Source: Viridibacterium silvisoli (lineage in GTDB: Bacteria > Pseudomonadota > Gammaproteobacteria > Burkholderiales > Rhodocyclaceae). Taken from it: a DNA stretch of 64,000 nt. Shown piece by piece: positions 24,383-31,676 of the stretch. Position 1 is the stretch's first letter; every line of letters starts with the position of its first letter. The notes under the pieces are model-generated. The model was not told where the DNA came from and ran no database searches. It worked only from the letters and a program-made list of their open reading frames with translations. The position numbers were made by a program, and so were the translations under genes. Location: NCBI RefSeq assembly GCF_036017035.1, contig NZ_JAYXHS010000001.1:1922001-1986000 (forward strand), read 5' to 3'.

Positions 24383-24979
24383 GTGCGCGCGCTGACAGTC
24401 TTCCCCAGAGTTCTTGCTGCCTTGTTGCTGGCGTCGCTGCTGGCAGCATGTGACAAGGCGCCGCAGTTCAACGCGACCGACATTACTGGCGCGGATTACG
24501 GCGCTGCACTGAACCTGCCGGATGCGAGCGGCAAGAGCCGATCCATCGGCGATTTCTCTGGCAAGGTCGTGGCCGTTTTTTTTGGCTACACGCAGTGCCC
24601 GGACGCATGCCCGACCAGTCTGGCACTGATGGCCGATGTGACGAACAAACTCGGCGAAGACGGCAAGCGCCTGCAGGTGATACTCGTCTCTGTCGATCCG
24701 GAACGCGATACACCAGAGCTGCTCGGCCAGTACGTCACGGCCTTCAATCCCGGCTTCATCGCAATGCGCGGCACGCTGGCGCAGACCAAGGCCGTTGCTC
24801 AGTCCTTCAATGTGTTCTACGAGAAGCGTGGCGACATTGCTGGCGGCAAGTACACCATGGACCATACCGCCGGCATTTATCTCTTCGACACCAAGGGCCG
24901 CGCGCGCTTGTTCGTGCGTTACGGCGAAACACCTGAAAACCTCTTGGCCGATATCAAGTTGCTGCTGTCCGGCAAATAA
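24383..24979 (+). CDS. SCO1/SenC copper chaperone lipoprotein
   Basis: A 198-residue SCO protein that delivers copper to the CuA site of subunit II. The signal peptide ends in a lipobox LLAAC (Cys23), so it is membrane-anchored in the periplasm. The thioredoxin-fold domain carries GYTQCPDACPTS with Cys72 and Cys76, VSVDPERDTPE, and the third copper ligand His in YTMDHTAGIYL. The start is a GTG at 24383, eight bases after ctaB. It is the last gene of the oxidase assembly run and ends at a shared terminator with rpoH. Confidence 0.94.
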   Translation: MRALTVFPRVLAALLLASLLAACDKAPQFNATDITGADYGAALNLPDASGKSRSIGDFSGKVVAVFFGYTQCPDACPTSLALMADVTNKLGEDGKRLQVILVSVDPERDTPELLGQYVTAFNPGFIAMRGTLAQTKAVAQSFNVFYEKRGDIAGGKYTMDHTAGIYLFDTKGRARLFVRYGETPENLLADIKLLLSGK

Positions 24980-25000
24980 GGCGTAGCGCGCGCACAAAAG

Positions 25001-25027
25001 AAAAGGCCGACATCATGTCGGCCTTTT
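25001..25027. terminator. Bidirectional intrinsic terminator between sco1 and rpoH
   Basis: AAAAGGCCGAC (25001-25011) pairs with GTCGGCCTTTT (25017-25027) over an ATCAT loop, with T-runs on the exit side in both directions. Confidence 0.9.
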
Positions 25028-25048
25028 TCATGGCGATGCAGTCGCGCA

Positions 25049-25924
25049 TCAGGCCATCGTCAGCTGTCCACGCATCTTCTGCATGGCCTTTACTTCGATC
25101 TGGCGAATGCGCTCGGCGGATACACCGTACTCTGCGGCCAGCTCATGCAGGGTTGCAGCAGTCTCGTCTTCAGCAACCAGCCAGCGACGTTGCACGATGG
25201 CGCGGCTGCGCTCGTCGAGGCTCGCCAGTGCGCTCTTCAGGCCGGTGTCCTGCAGGTGTTCGATCTGCGCGGTTTCCAGCACTTCGGCCGGCTCCGCGGC
25301 CGGGTCGACCAGCCAGCTGATCGGCGAGTAATGGCGATCTTCATCGTCGTCCCCCGAACCTTCCAGCGCCACATCACCGCCGGCAAAGCGCGATTCCATC
25401 TCGAAGACTTCCTCGGTTTTCACGCCCAGGCGTTCGGCGATGTCGGATGCTTCCGAATTCGTCAGGCTGTGCGGCGCTTCGCCGTTCTGGCTACGCAGGC
25501 TGCGCAGGTTGAAGAACAGCTTGCGCTGCGACTTGGTCGTGGCGATTTTCACCAGACGCCAGTTCTTCAGGATGTATTCGTGGATTTCGGCCTTGATCCA
25601 GTGGATGGCGAAGGACACGAGACGCACGCCACGATCCGGGTCGAAGCGCTTGACCGCCTTCATCAAGCCGACATTGCCTTCCTGGATCAGGTCGGCGTGT
25701 GGCAGGCCATAGCCCAGGTAGTTACGGGCAATCGAAACCACCAGACGCAGGTGCGACAAGACCAGCTGGCGCGCGGCATCGAGGTCGTTGGCGTTGCTGA
25801 GACGACGCGCCAGTGCCTTCTCCTGCTCTTCGGTGAGCATGGGGAAGCGGTTGGCGGCCTGAATGTACTGATCAATGCTGCCCAGCGCGCTGGGCGTCGG
25901 GAATATCAATGCAGAAGATGTCAT
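25049..25924 (-). CDS. rpoH: RNA polymerase heat-shock sigma factor sigma-32
   Basis: A 291-residue group 3 sigma factor. Region 2 includes LPHADLIQEGNVGLMKAVKRFDP and the -10 recognising VRLVSFAIHWIKAEIHEYI stretch. The RpoH box QRKLFFNLR follows at about residue 133, which separates RpoH from RpoD/RpoS. Region 4 HTH is LHELAAEYGVSAERIRQIEVKAMQKMR. It directs transcription of chaperone and protease genes. GGAG precedes the ATG. A perfect CIRCE element starts 35 bp upstream, which points to additional repression by HrcA. It follows ftsEX on the same strand. Confidence 0.96.
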   Translation of the reverse strand: MTSSALIFPTPSALGSIDQYIQAANRFPMLTEEQEKALARRLSNANDLDAARQLVLSHLRLVVSIARNYLGYGLPHADLIQEGNVGLMKAVKRFDPDRGVRLVSFAIHWIKAEIHEYILKNWRLVKIATTKSQRKLFFNLRSLRSQNGEAPHSLTNSEASDIAERLGVKTEEVFEMESRFAGGDVALEGSGDDDEDRHYSPISWLVDPAAEPAEVLETAQIEHLQDTGLKSALASLDERSRAIVQRRWLVAEDETAATLHELAAEYGVSAERIRQIEVKAMQKMRGQLTMA

Positions 25925-25958
25925 GTCTAGCTCCTTGCGACTACTGTCGAGAACGATT

Positions 25959-25985
25959 TTAGCACTCTCAGTGGTTGAGTGCTAA
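25959..25985. promoter_or_regulatory. CIRCE element (HrcA operator) upstream of rpoH
   Basis: TTAGCACTC (25959-25967), nine bases, then GAGTGCTAA (25977-25985): an exact match to the CIRCE consensus. It sits 35 bp before the rpoH start on the leader side, where HrcA binding would block transcription until heat shock. Confidence 0.93.
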
Positions 25986-26131
25986 GAGCCAGGAAAAGTT
26001 CCGGCACCTGCTGCCCAATGGGCGTGAAGTCCGTCACCTATATGGGAGCCGTTCTAGCGCAAACAAGGCCGCACTGTCAGTCCGTTCCGCAACAGAGCAA
26101 GATCGTTCTTTTTGACGGAATGCGTGGCTGC

Positions 26132-27028
26132 TTAGTCCACCAGGCCGTCGTGCAGGTGGCGCCGCACCGAGATAGCCGCGCCCAGCCAGCCGAGCAGGGC
26201 GGCAAAGGCGCATAGTACGGCCGCCTGCCACAAAGCGGGACCGCCGATGGCCAGCACGATGCTGTAACGCTGAGCGAGAGCTTCGATTTGCGGCGCCATC
26301 ACCCGCAACAGGCCCGCGACCAGCGCCCAGGCCAATAGACCGCCCAGCAGGCCTTGCAACAGGCCGAAGTAGAGGAAAGGGCGGCGCACATGGTTACGCG
26401 TGGCGCCCAGCAGCAACTTGACCGAGATCTCGTGGCGCTGCGTCAGGATCTGCAGGCGGATGGTGTTGAAGGTCACGATGATCAGGGCAGTGCCGAGCAG
26501 GCTGGCGAGCAACAGGGTGGTGCTGCGCGCCAGGGCGACGATCGCGTGGAGCCGTTCCACCCATTCCGAATCGAGCTGGGTCTGGGCGACTTCGGGGATG
26601 GTGCTGATCTGGTTGCGCAGCGCTTCAAAGCTTGCCGGGCTGTCGTCGCGCGGATCAAGAATGAAAGCGTCCGGCAGCGGATTGTCGGCCAGCGCCCCGG
26701 TCACGTCACCGAAGCCACCACGCGCGGCGAGCTGCTTCAGGGCTTCATCGCGCGGCACGAAGCGCAGGGCTGCGATCTGCGGGTTGGCGCGCAGCCTGGT
26801 CTCGATGGCCTTGACGCGCTCTGTCGGGACGTCGACTTTCAGGAAGACGCTGATCTCCGGCTTGCCGGAAATGCCACGCGCCAGGCTGGCGACATTGTCG
26901 ACCAGCACATAGCCGAGCGCGGGCAAGGCCAATGCGATGGCGATGACGAGGGCCGACAGCAAAGTCGTCAGCGGCTTGCTCACCAGGCGCTGAAGCGCCT
27001 GGCGGATGGCGGGGAAATGAGCGCTCAT
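26132..27028 (-). CDS. ftsX: Cell division protein FtsX
   Basis: A 298-residue ABC-type permease-like protein with one N-terminal helix (about residues 20-42), a periplasmic domain (about 45-165, containing PEISVFLKVDVPTERV) and three C-terminal helices with TQRHEISVKLLLGATRNHVRRPFLYFG between the first two, as in FtsX. With FtsE it couples the cytoplasmic divisome to periplasmic amidase activation. It overlaps ftsE by four bases (ATGA). The adjacent rpoH, downstream on the same strand, matches the conserved ftsYEX-rpoH neighbourhood of proteobacteria. Confidence 0.94.
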   Translation of the reverse strand: MSAHFPAIRQALQRLVSKPLTTLLSALVIAIALALPALGYVLVDNVASLARGISGKPEISVFLKVDVPTERVKAIETRLRANPQIAALRFVPRDEALKQLAARGGFGDVTGALADNPLPDAFILDPRDDSPASFEALRNQISTIPEVAQTQLDSEWVERLHAIVALARSTTLLLASLLGTALIIVTFNTIRLQILTQRHEISVKLLLGATRNHVRRPFLYFGLLQGLLGGLLAWALVAGLLRVMAPQIEALAQRYSIVLAIGGPALWQAAVLCAFAALLGWLGAAISVRRHLHDGLVD

Positions 27029-27678
27029 GACAGCAGCTTTCCGTGCGCCAGTTCAACGCGGCGTGCGCCGTAGGGCGAATACAGCGTGTCGTCATGCGTG
27101 GCCAGGATGAGCGTCACGCCGGCTGCGTGGAAGCTGCGGAACAGCGCTGCGATCTCGCGGGCATAAGCAGGGTCGAGGTGGGCCGTCGGCTCGTCGGCGA
27201 TCAGGATGGAGGGGCGATTGACGATGGCACGCGCAATTGCCACGCGCTGCTGCTCGCCGCCGGAGAGCGTGATCGGCATCGCCGTCTCGAACTTCGCCAG
27301 GCCGACCTTTTCGAGTGCCACGCGCACGCGCTTGCCCGCATCGGCCGGGGCGTCGCCAGCGATCACCAGCGGCAGCATGACGTTGTCGAACACGTTGCGA
27401 TCCATCAACAGGCGATGCTCCTGCATCACCAGGCCGAGACTGCGGCGCAGGTAAGGGATCTGCGACTTGCGCATGCGGCCGACATCGAGACCATTGACCA
27501 GCACGCGGCCGGCGGTGGGTGCCTCCAGCGCGGCGATGAGCTTGAGCAGGGTGCTCTTGCCTGCGCCGGAGTGTCCGGCGAGCACCAGCAGTTCGCCGTG
27601 ACGGATTTCCAGACTCAGGTCTGTCAGGGCCTCGTGGCCGCCAGGATAGTGCTTGCTGACGTTTTCAAACTGGATCAT
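27025..27678 (-). CDS. ftsE: Cell division ATP-binding protein FtsE
   Basis: A 217-residue ABC ATPase beginning MIQFENVSKHYPGGHEAL, the FtsE start. Walker A is GHSGAGKSTLL near residue 36, the signature LSGGEQQRVAIARA near 138, Walker B ILIADEPTAHLD, and the switch His is in LATHD. It forms a complex with FtsX at the division site. It overlaps ftsX by ATGA. The upstream 180 bp contains no gene. Confidence 0.95.
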   Translation of the reverse strand: MIQFENVSKHYPGGHEALTDLSLEIRHGELLVLAGHSGAGKSTLLKLIAALEAPTAGRVLVNGLDVGRMRKSQIPYLRRSLGLVMQEHRLLMDRNVFDNVMLPLVIAGDAPADAGKRVRVALEKVGLAKFETAMPITLSGGEQQRVAIARAIVNRPSILIADEPTAHLDPAYAREIAALFRSFHAAGVTLILATHDDTLYSPYGARRVELAHGKLLS

Positions 27679-27857
27679 CGAAGCCCCTGTGCAGAGCCGT
27701 TCGATCTTCCTGCGAGACCGTGACCGGGGTTCCGCAGTTACACGCTCGTGTGCTCGAAATCCTCATGTAGTGACCTACACTCCGGTTCCGGTGCTGCTCC
27801 GAACGGGTAACTGAGCCCGCTGACGGCCTCTCGCTACAGATCCAAACGGTTCTCTTG

Positions 27858-29012
27858 TTATTTGGCGCGCCCGAACTGCTTGTCCAGCCAGTCGAAAGAC
27901 GCTTCCTGCGTGTCTTTCAGGTATTCGTGCGTACCGGGAAGGATGCGCGTATCGAGCTTGTCTGCGGCCTTCCATGCGCCCCAGACGTTCGCCATCTTAC
28001 CGAAAGCTGTCTTGACCGAATCGACGGGAAAGAGACCGTCCTTCTCCCCGGCGAAAACCAGCATCGGTTTTGGTGCCGCCAGGCTGGCGACATCGGGGAA
28101 GTCGAGATAGCGCAGCACGCCCGGATGCAGCATGTTCCACGCCGATGATCCCTTGAGCTGGTTATTGCCCGGCACCATCAAACCATCGGTCGTCGCCATC
28201 CAGTTCACCACGACGGCTGCGGTGATGGAGTCGGACAAGGCCGCGACCTGCCAGGCGCGGAAAGCGCCCATCGAGAAACCGACTGCCGCCACCTTTTTCT
28301 TGTCGACTTCGGCTTGCGACGCGAGGAAGTCGGCGCCACGCGAATCTTCCAACGCCATCGTGCCTGCCAGCGAGCTGCCCAGATTGAACAGGTTGGCAGC
28401 CACCGCTTGCTGCATCTCGAAGGTCAGCGCCGCGCGATCGCCCCAGCCCAGCGCATCCAGCGCCAGGACGACGTAGCCGCGTTCGGCGAGTGCGTCGCCC
28501 GGGTAGCGACCGGAGAAGAACTTGTCTGCCCAGCCCTGGGATGAGGTCAGGCGAGCGTCGTTGTCCCAGGTCTTGATCAGCTTTTCCTTGCCGATGTCGA
28601 ACTTCGAGCCGTGGTCATGCAGCAGCAGCGCAGCGGGGAAGGGGCCCTTGCCCTTGGGCACCAGCAGCAGGCCCTGTACGCGGCTCTCTGCCGTCAGGTT
28701 GAAGACGACCTTGCGTGCGACGTAGCTGCCGCGATCGACTTCGCTGATGACCCGGGCGTCGAATGGCGTCTTGTCCGGCGACTGCAGGGTCAGCTCCCAC
28801 ATCTTGTCGCGGCCCGTCTTGCGCCACGCCGGCAGGTCTTTCACCGCAGGCGTCCACGCCATCTGGAAGTTGAGTTTGGCCTTCAGTGCCTGGTAGAACG
28901 TAGGCATGTTGTCCTTGATGCCCTGCGTCTGGAAATCCGTGTCCGCAGCCATCGCGGGGAGAAAACTATTCATCGAAAACAGACCGCATAACAGCAGATG
29001 TGGCAAACGCAT
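27858..29012 (-). CDS. Secreted alpha/beta hydrolase (dienelactone hydrolase/acetyl esterase-like)
   Basis: A 384-residue protein with a signal peptide ending at PAMA-ADTDF and a C-terminal alpha/beta-hydrolase domain. The nucleophile elbow is GFSMGA near residue 257, the Asp is probably in AGEKDGLFP near 330, and the His in PGTHEYL near 365. LLLHDHGSKFDIGKEK carries the oxyanion-hole strand. The arrangement, with a roughly 120-residue N-terminal beta region, resembles bacterial dienelactone-hydrolase/acetyl-xylan-esterase-like proteins that cleave esters in the periplasm. The substrate is unknown. No operon partner is evident: ftsY lies 59 bp upstream on the same strand, ftsE 180 bp downstream. 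Confidence 0.8.
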   Translation of the reverse strand: MRLPHLLLCGLFSMNSFLPAMAADTDFQTQGIKDNMPTFYQALKAKLNFQMAWTPAVKDLPAWRKTGRDKMWELTLQSPDKTPFDARVISEVDRGSYVARKVVFNLTAESRVQGLLLVPKGKGPFPAALLLHDHGSKFDIGKEKLIKTWDNDARLTSSQGWADKFFSGRYPGDALAERGYVVLALDALGWGDRAALTFEMQQAVAANLFNLGSSLAGTMALEDSRGADFLASQAEVDKKKVAAVGFSMGAFRAWQVAALSDSITAAVVVNWMATTDGLMVPGNNQLKGSSAWNMLHPGVLRYLDFPDVASLAAPKPMLVFAGEKDGLFPVDSVKTAFGKMANVWGAWKAADKLDTRILPGTHEYLKDTQEASFDWLDKQFGRAK

Positions 29013-29071
29013 ATTTTAGTCTCCAATGTGGTTGTGACCGGTGCCATATATCGCCCGGCGTTTGTACCACA

Positions 29072-30076
29072 TCAGGCTGCTGTTTTATCGGAGAACAGGG
29101 CATCGACGAATTCCGTCGCATCGAACGGCTGCAAGTCTTCAATGCCTTCGCCCACGCCGATGAAGCGCAGCGGTTTCGGAATCGTGCGCGCAATCGCAGC
29201 CACCACCCCGCCCTTGGCCGTGCCGTCTAGCTTGGTGACCACCAGGCCGGTGACATTGATGGCCTTGTCGAAGGCCTTGAGCTGGGCGATCGCGTTTTGG
29301 CCGATGTTGGCATCCAGCACCAGCAACACTTCGTGCGGGCCGCTGGGCTCGGCTTTCTGGATCACCCGACGGATCTTGGCGATCTCGTCCATCAGGTTCA
29401 GCTGGGTCGGCAGGCGGCCGGCCGTGTCGATCAGCACGATGTCAATGCCACGCGAGCGCGCCGAGGTGATTGCATCGAAGGCCACTGCTGCCGGGTCTCC
29501 GCCTTCCTGCGCGATGACGACGACGTTGTTGCGCGATCCCCATTCCTCGAGCTGTTCGCGCGCTGCTGCGCGGAAAGTGTCGCCCGCTGCCAGCAGCACG
29601 CTTTTTCCCTGCGCCTGGAAATGATGGGCGAGCTTGCCGATGGAGGTGGTCTTGCCCGCGCCGTTGATGCCGGCGAGCATGATGATGAAGGGCTTGTGGC
29701 CATCGGTCTGCAGCGGCGCCTGCAGCGGCAACAGTAGATTGCGCAAGGCTTCGGCCAGCACGGCCTGCAGTTGCTCGCCGGTTTCGAGCTTGTCCTGCTT
29801 CCAGCGACGGCGCAGTTCGGTGAGCAGTGCGGTTGTGGCTTCGACGCCGCAATCGGCCATCAGTAGCGTGGTTTCGAGCTCCTCGAGCAGGTCCTCGTCG
29901 ATCTTGCGCAGGGAGAAAATGCTGCCCAGCGCGCCGAGCTGGTTACGGGTGCGCGACAGGCCTGTCTTGAGCCGGTCCAGCCAGCCCGCTTTAGGCGCTT
30001 CAGCAGCCACCTCGGGCGAGGTTTCAGCCGCATCGGGCGTCGATTTGTCGGGGGATTTCTTGAAGAAACTGAACAT
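29072..30076 (-). CDS. ftsY: Signal recognition particle receptor FtsY
   Basis: A 334-residue SRP-type GTPase. A short acidic N-region (residues 1-35) is followed by the N-domain helices and the G domain. GINGAGKTTSIGKLA (G1) lies near residue 137, DTFRAAAREQLEEW next, DTAGRLPTQ (G3) near 218, and TKLDGTAKGG (G4/G5) near 275, with FIGVGEGIEDLQPFD at the end. It docks the Ffh-ribosome complex at the membrane for cotranslational insertion. It is divergent from rsmD, the usual neighbour, with about 150 bp between. Confidence 0.95.
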   Translation of the reverse strand: MFSFFKKSPDKSTPDAAETSPEVAAEAPKAGWLDRLKTGLSRTRNQLGALGSIFSLRKIDEDLLEELETTLLMADCGVEATTALLTELRRRWKQDKLETGEQLQAVLAEALRNLLLPLQAPLQTDGHKPFIIMLAGINGAGKTTSIGKLAHHFQAQGKSVLLAAGDTFRAAAREQLEEWGSRNNVVVIAQEGGDPAAVAFDAITSARSRGIDIVLIDTAGRLPTQLNLMDEIAKIRRVIQKAEPSGPHEVLLVLDANIGQNAIAQLKAFDKAINVTGLVVTKLDGTAKGGVVAAIARTIPKPLRFIGVGEGIEDLQPFDATEFVDALFSDKTAA

Positions 30077-30226
30077 GTCGGTCTGATGAAAAGCTGGCTT
30101 GATTTATGATGCTGCGCGCGCACCGGATCGGAGGCACGCAAACCGCATGATTTTGCCGAAAGTCTACCAGATGCTCACCCTTGGCCCGGATTGCAATGCC
30201 CGCATGAGCAAGCAAGGCGCGCAGCC

Positions 30227-30772
30227 ATGAGCCGCGTACGCATTGTTGGCGGCACGCATCGCTCGCGCCTGATCGAAGTGCCTGACGCGATGGGTTTGCG
30301 TCCTACGCCTGATCGCGTGCGTGAGACCCTGTTCAACTGGCTTGGTCAGGATCTGACCGGCCTGCGCTGCCTTGACCTGTTTGCAGGCAGCGGTGCGCTC
30401 GGTTTCGAGGCCGCATCGCGCGGGGCTGCCGAAGTCACCATGCTTGAGTTTGTCCCCAAGGTGTTTGCTCATCTGAAGAAGACGCAAGCCGCGCTCGCGA
30501 CAAACAATGTGAGGTTGCTGCAGGGTGATGCGCTAAAATTCATTGCAGCGCCGCAAACGCAGCGTTTTGATCTGATCCTGCTGGACCCGCCGTACCGGCA
30601 AGGCTGGCTGGAGAAGCTGGCGCCGCATCTGTCGCAATGGCTGGCTCCGGATGCGCGGTTGTATGTCGAAGCTGAGACCGCGCTTGAAAGCTATGCAGGC
30701 CTGACCGTCATCAAATCGGGCAAAGCCGGGCAGGTGCATTATCACTTGCTGTCGGCAGCTGCGTCCGCGTGA
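30227..30772 (+). CDS. rsmD: 16S rRNA (guanine966-N2)-methyltransferase
   Basis: A 181-residue SAM-dependent methyltransferase. It starts MSRVRIVGGTHRSRLI, then LRPTPDRVRETLFNWL, the SAM-binding motif CLDLFAGSGALGFEAASRGA near residue 47, and catalytic motif IV LLDPPY near 118. It modifies G966 of 16S rRNA. The ATG at 30227 matches the family start; the frame opens 12 codons earlier. It is divergent from ftsY and followed by coaD at 54 bp. Confidence 0.94.
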   Translation: MSRVRIVGGTHRSRLIEVPDAMGLRPTPDRVRETLFNWLGQDLTGLRCLDLFAGSGALGFEAASRGAAEVTMLEFVPKVFAHLKKTQAALATNNVRLLQGDALKFIAAPQTQRFDLILLDPPYRQGWLEKLAPHLSQWLAPDARLYVEAETALESYAGLTVIKSGKAGQVHYHLLSAAASA

Positions 30773-30826
30773 AGCAATTCAGAAGCACCTACCTGACCCA
30801 CTTGAGCTGACCGGAGTAAATCAGTA

Positions 30827-31321
30827 ATGCATAACAGGCTTGTGGTTTACCCCGGCACGTTTGACCCCCTCACGCGCGGGCACGAGGAGTTGGTGCGCCG
30901 CGCTGCACGCATGTTTGACCAGGTGATCGTGGGTGTGGCGCAAAGCACGGGCAGCAAGCGCCCGCTGTTTGGTCTCGATGAGCGCGTGGAGCTGGCGGCG
31001 GCCGTGCTGGCGCCCTATACCAACGTCAAGGTGGTGGGTTTTTCAGGACTGTTGATGGATTTCATTCGCAGCCATGGCGCACATATCATCGTGCGCGGCC
31101 TGCGTGCAGTGTCCGATTTTGAATACGAGTTCCAGATGGCAGGCATGAATCGGCGACTCTATCCGGACGTCGAAACCGTGTTCCTGACGCCGAGCGAAGA
31201 GTTCATGTTCGTCTCCGCCACCATGGTCCGCGAGATCGGCCTGCTGGGCGGCGATGTGAGCACGTTCGTGCATCCCCTGGTGGCCGAACGCATCAAGCAG
31301 AAGGTCGGCGCAGCCGGCTGA
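30827..31321 (+). CDS. coaD: Phosphopantetheine adenylyltransferase
   Basis: A 164-residue nucleotidyltransferase of CoA biosynthesis that adenylates 4'-phosphopantetheine. The nucleotidyl-transfer motif is YPGTFDPLTRGHEELV at residues 8-23, and RGLRAVSDFEYEFQMAGMNR near 90 and the EEFMFVSATMVREI segment near 125 are family signatures. It follows rsmD at 54 bp and precedes the ferredoxin at 27 bp, a common betaproteobacterial trio. Confidence 0.95.
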   Translation: MHNRLVVYPGTFDPLTRGHEELVRRAARMFDQVIVGVAQSTGSKRPLFGLDERVELAAAVLAPYTNVKVVGFSGLLMDFIRSHGAHIIVRGLRAVSDFEYEFQMAGMNRRLYPDVETVFLTPSEEFMFVSATMVREIGLLGGDVSTFVHPLVAERIKQKVGAAG

Positions 31322-31348
31322 ATTATTGAAGTTGAAAGAGGTTGCAAG

Positions 31349-31600
31349 ATGGCCCTGATGATTACGGACGAATGCATCAATTGCGATGTGTGCGAGCCTG
31401 AATGCCCGAATGAAGCCATTTCCCAAGGCGTCGAAATCTACGAGATCAATCCGTCCAAATGCACCGAGTGCGTGGGGCACTTCGACGAGCCGCAGTGTCA
31501 GCAGGTGTGCCCGGTTGACTGCATTCCGCTGAATCCGGAAATCGTTGAAAGCAAGGACGAATTGATGGAGAAGTATTACAAGCTCACCGAAGTGAAGTGA
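31349..31600 (+). CDS. 2[4Fe-4S] ferredoxin, YfhL type
   Basis: An 83-residue ferredoxin with two cluster motifs: CINCDVCEPECPNEA near residue 11 (CxxCxxCxxxCP) and CTECVGHFDEPQCQQVCPVDC (Cys-x2-Cys-x8-Cys-x3-CP), where the long spacing is typical of the YfhL/Alv type. It probably serves as an electron carrier in the cytoplasm; its partner is unknown. AAAGAGG upstream gives a good ribosome site. It is the end of the rsmD-coaD unit, before a terminator. Confidence 0.93.
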   Translation: MALMITDECINCDVCEPECPNEAISQGVEIYEINPSKCTECVGHFDEPQCQQVCPVDCIPLNPEIVESKDELMEKYYKLTEVK

Positions 31601-31630
31601 GCCCGGTGTTGGCTCATCACGAGCAATGAA

Positions 31631-31659
31631 AAAGGGCGCCCGCGGGCGCCCTTTGTTTT
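31631..31659. terminator. Intrinsic terminator between ferredoxin and dynamin-like gene
   Basis: AAAGGGCGCCCG and CGGGCGCCCTTT are abutting perfect inverted repeats, followed by a T-rich run (GTTTTT). It lies between convergent genes and can serve both. Confidence 0.88.
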
Positions 31660-31676
31660 TCTGGCGATGAAGCCGG

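Noticed and set aside
27679..27857. Possible small gene between ftsE and the hydrolase
   Set aside because: Short frames there lack a ribosome site and any similarity.
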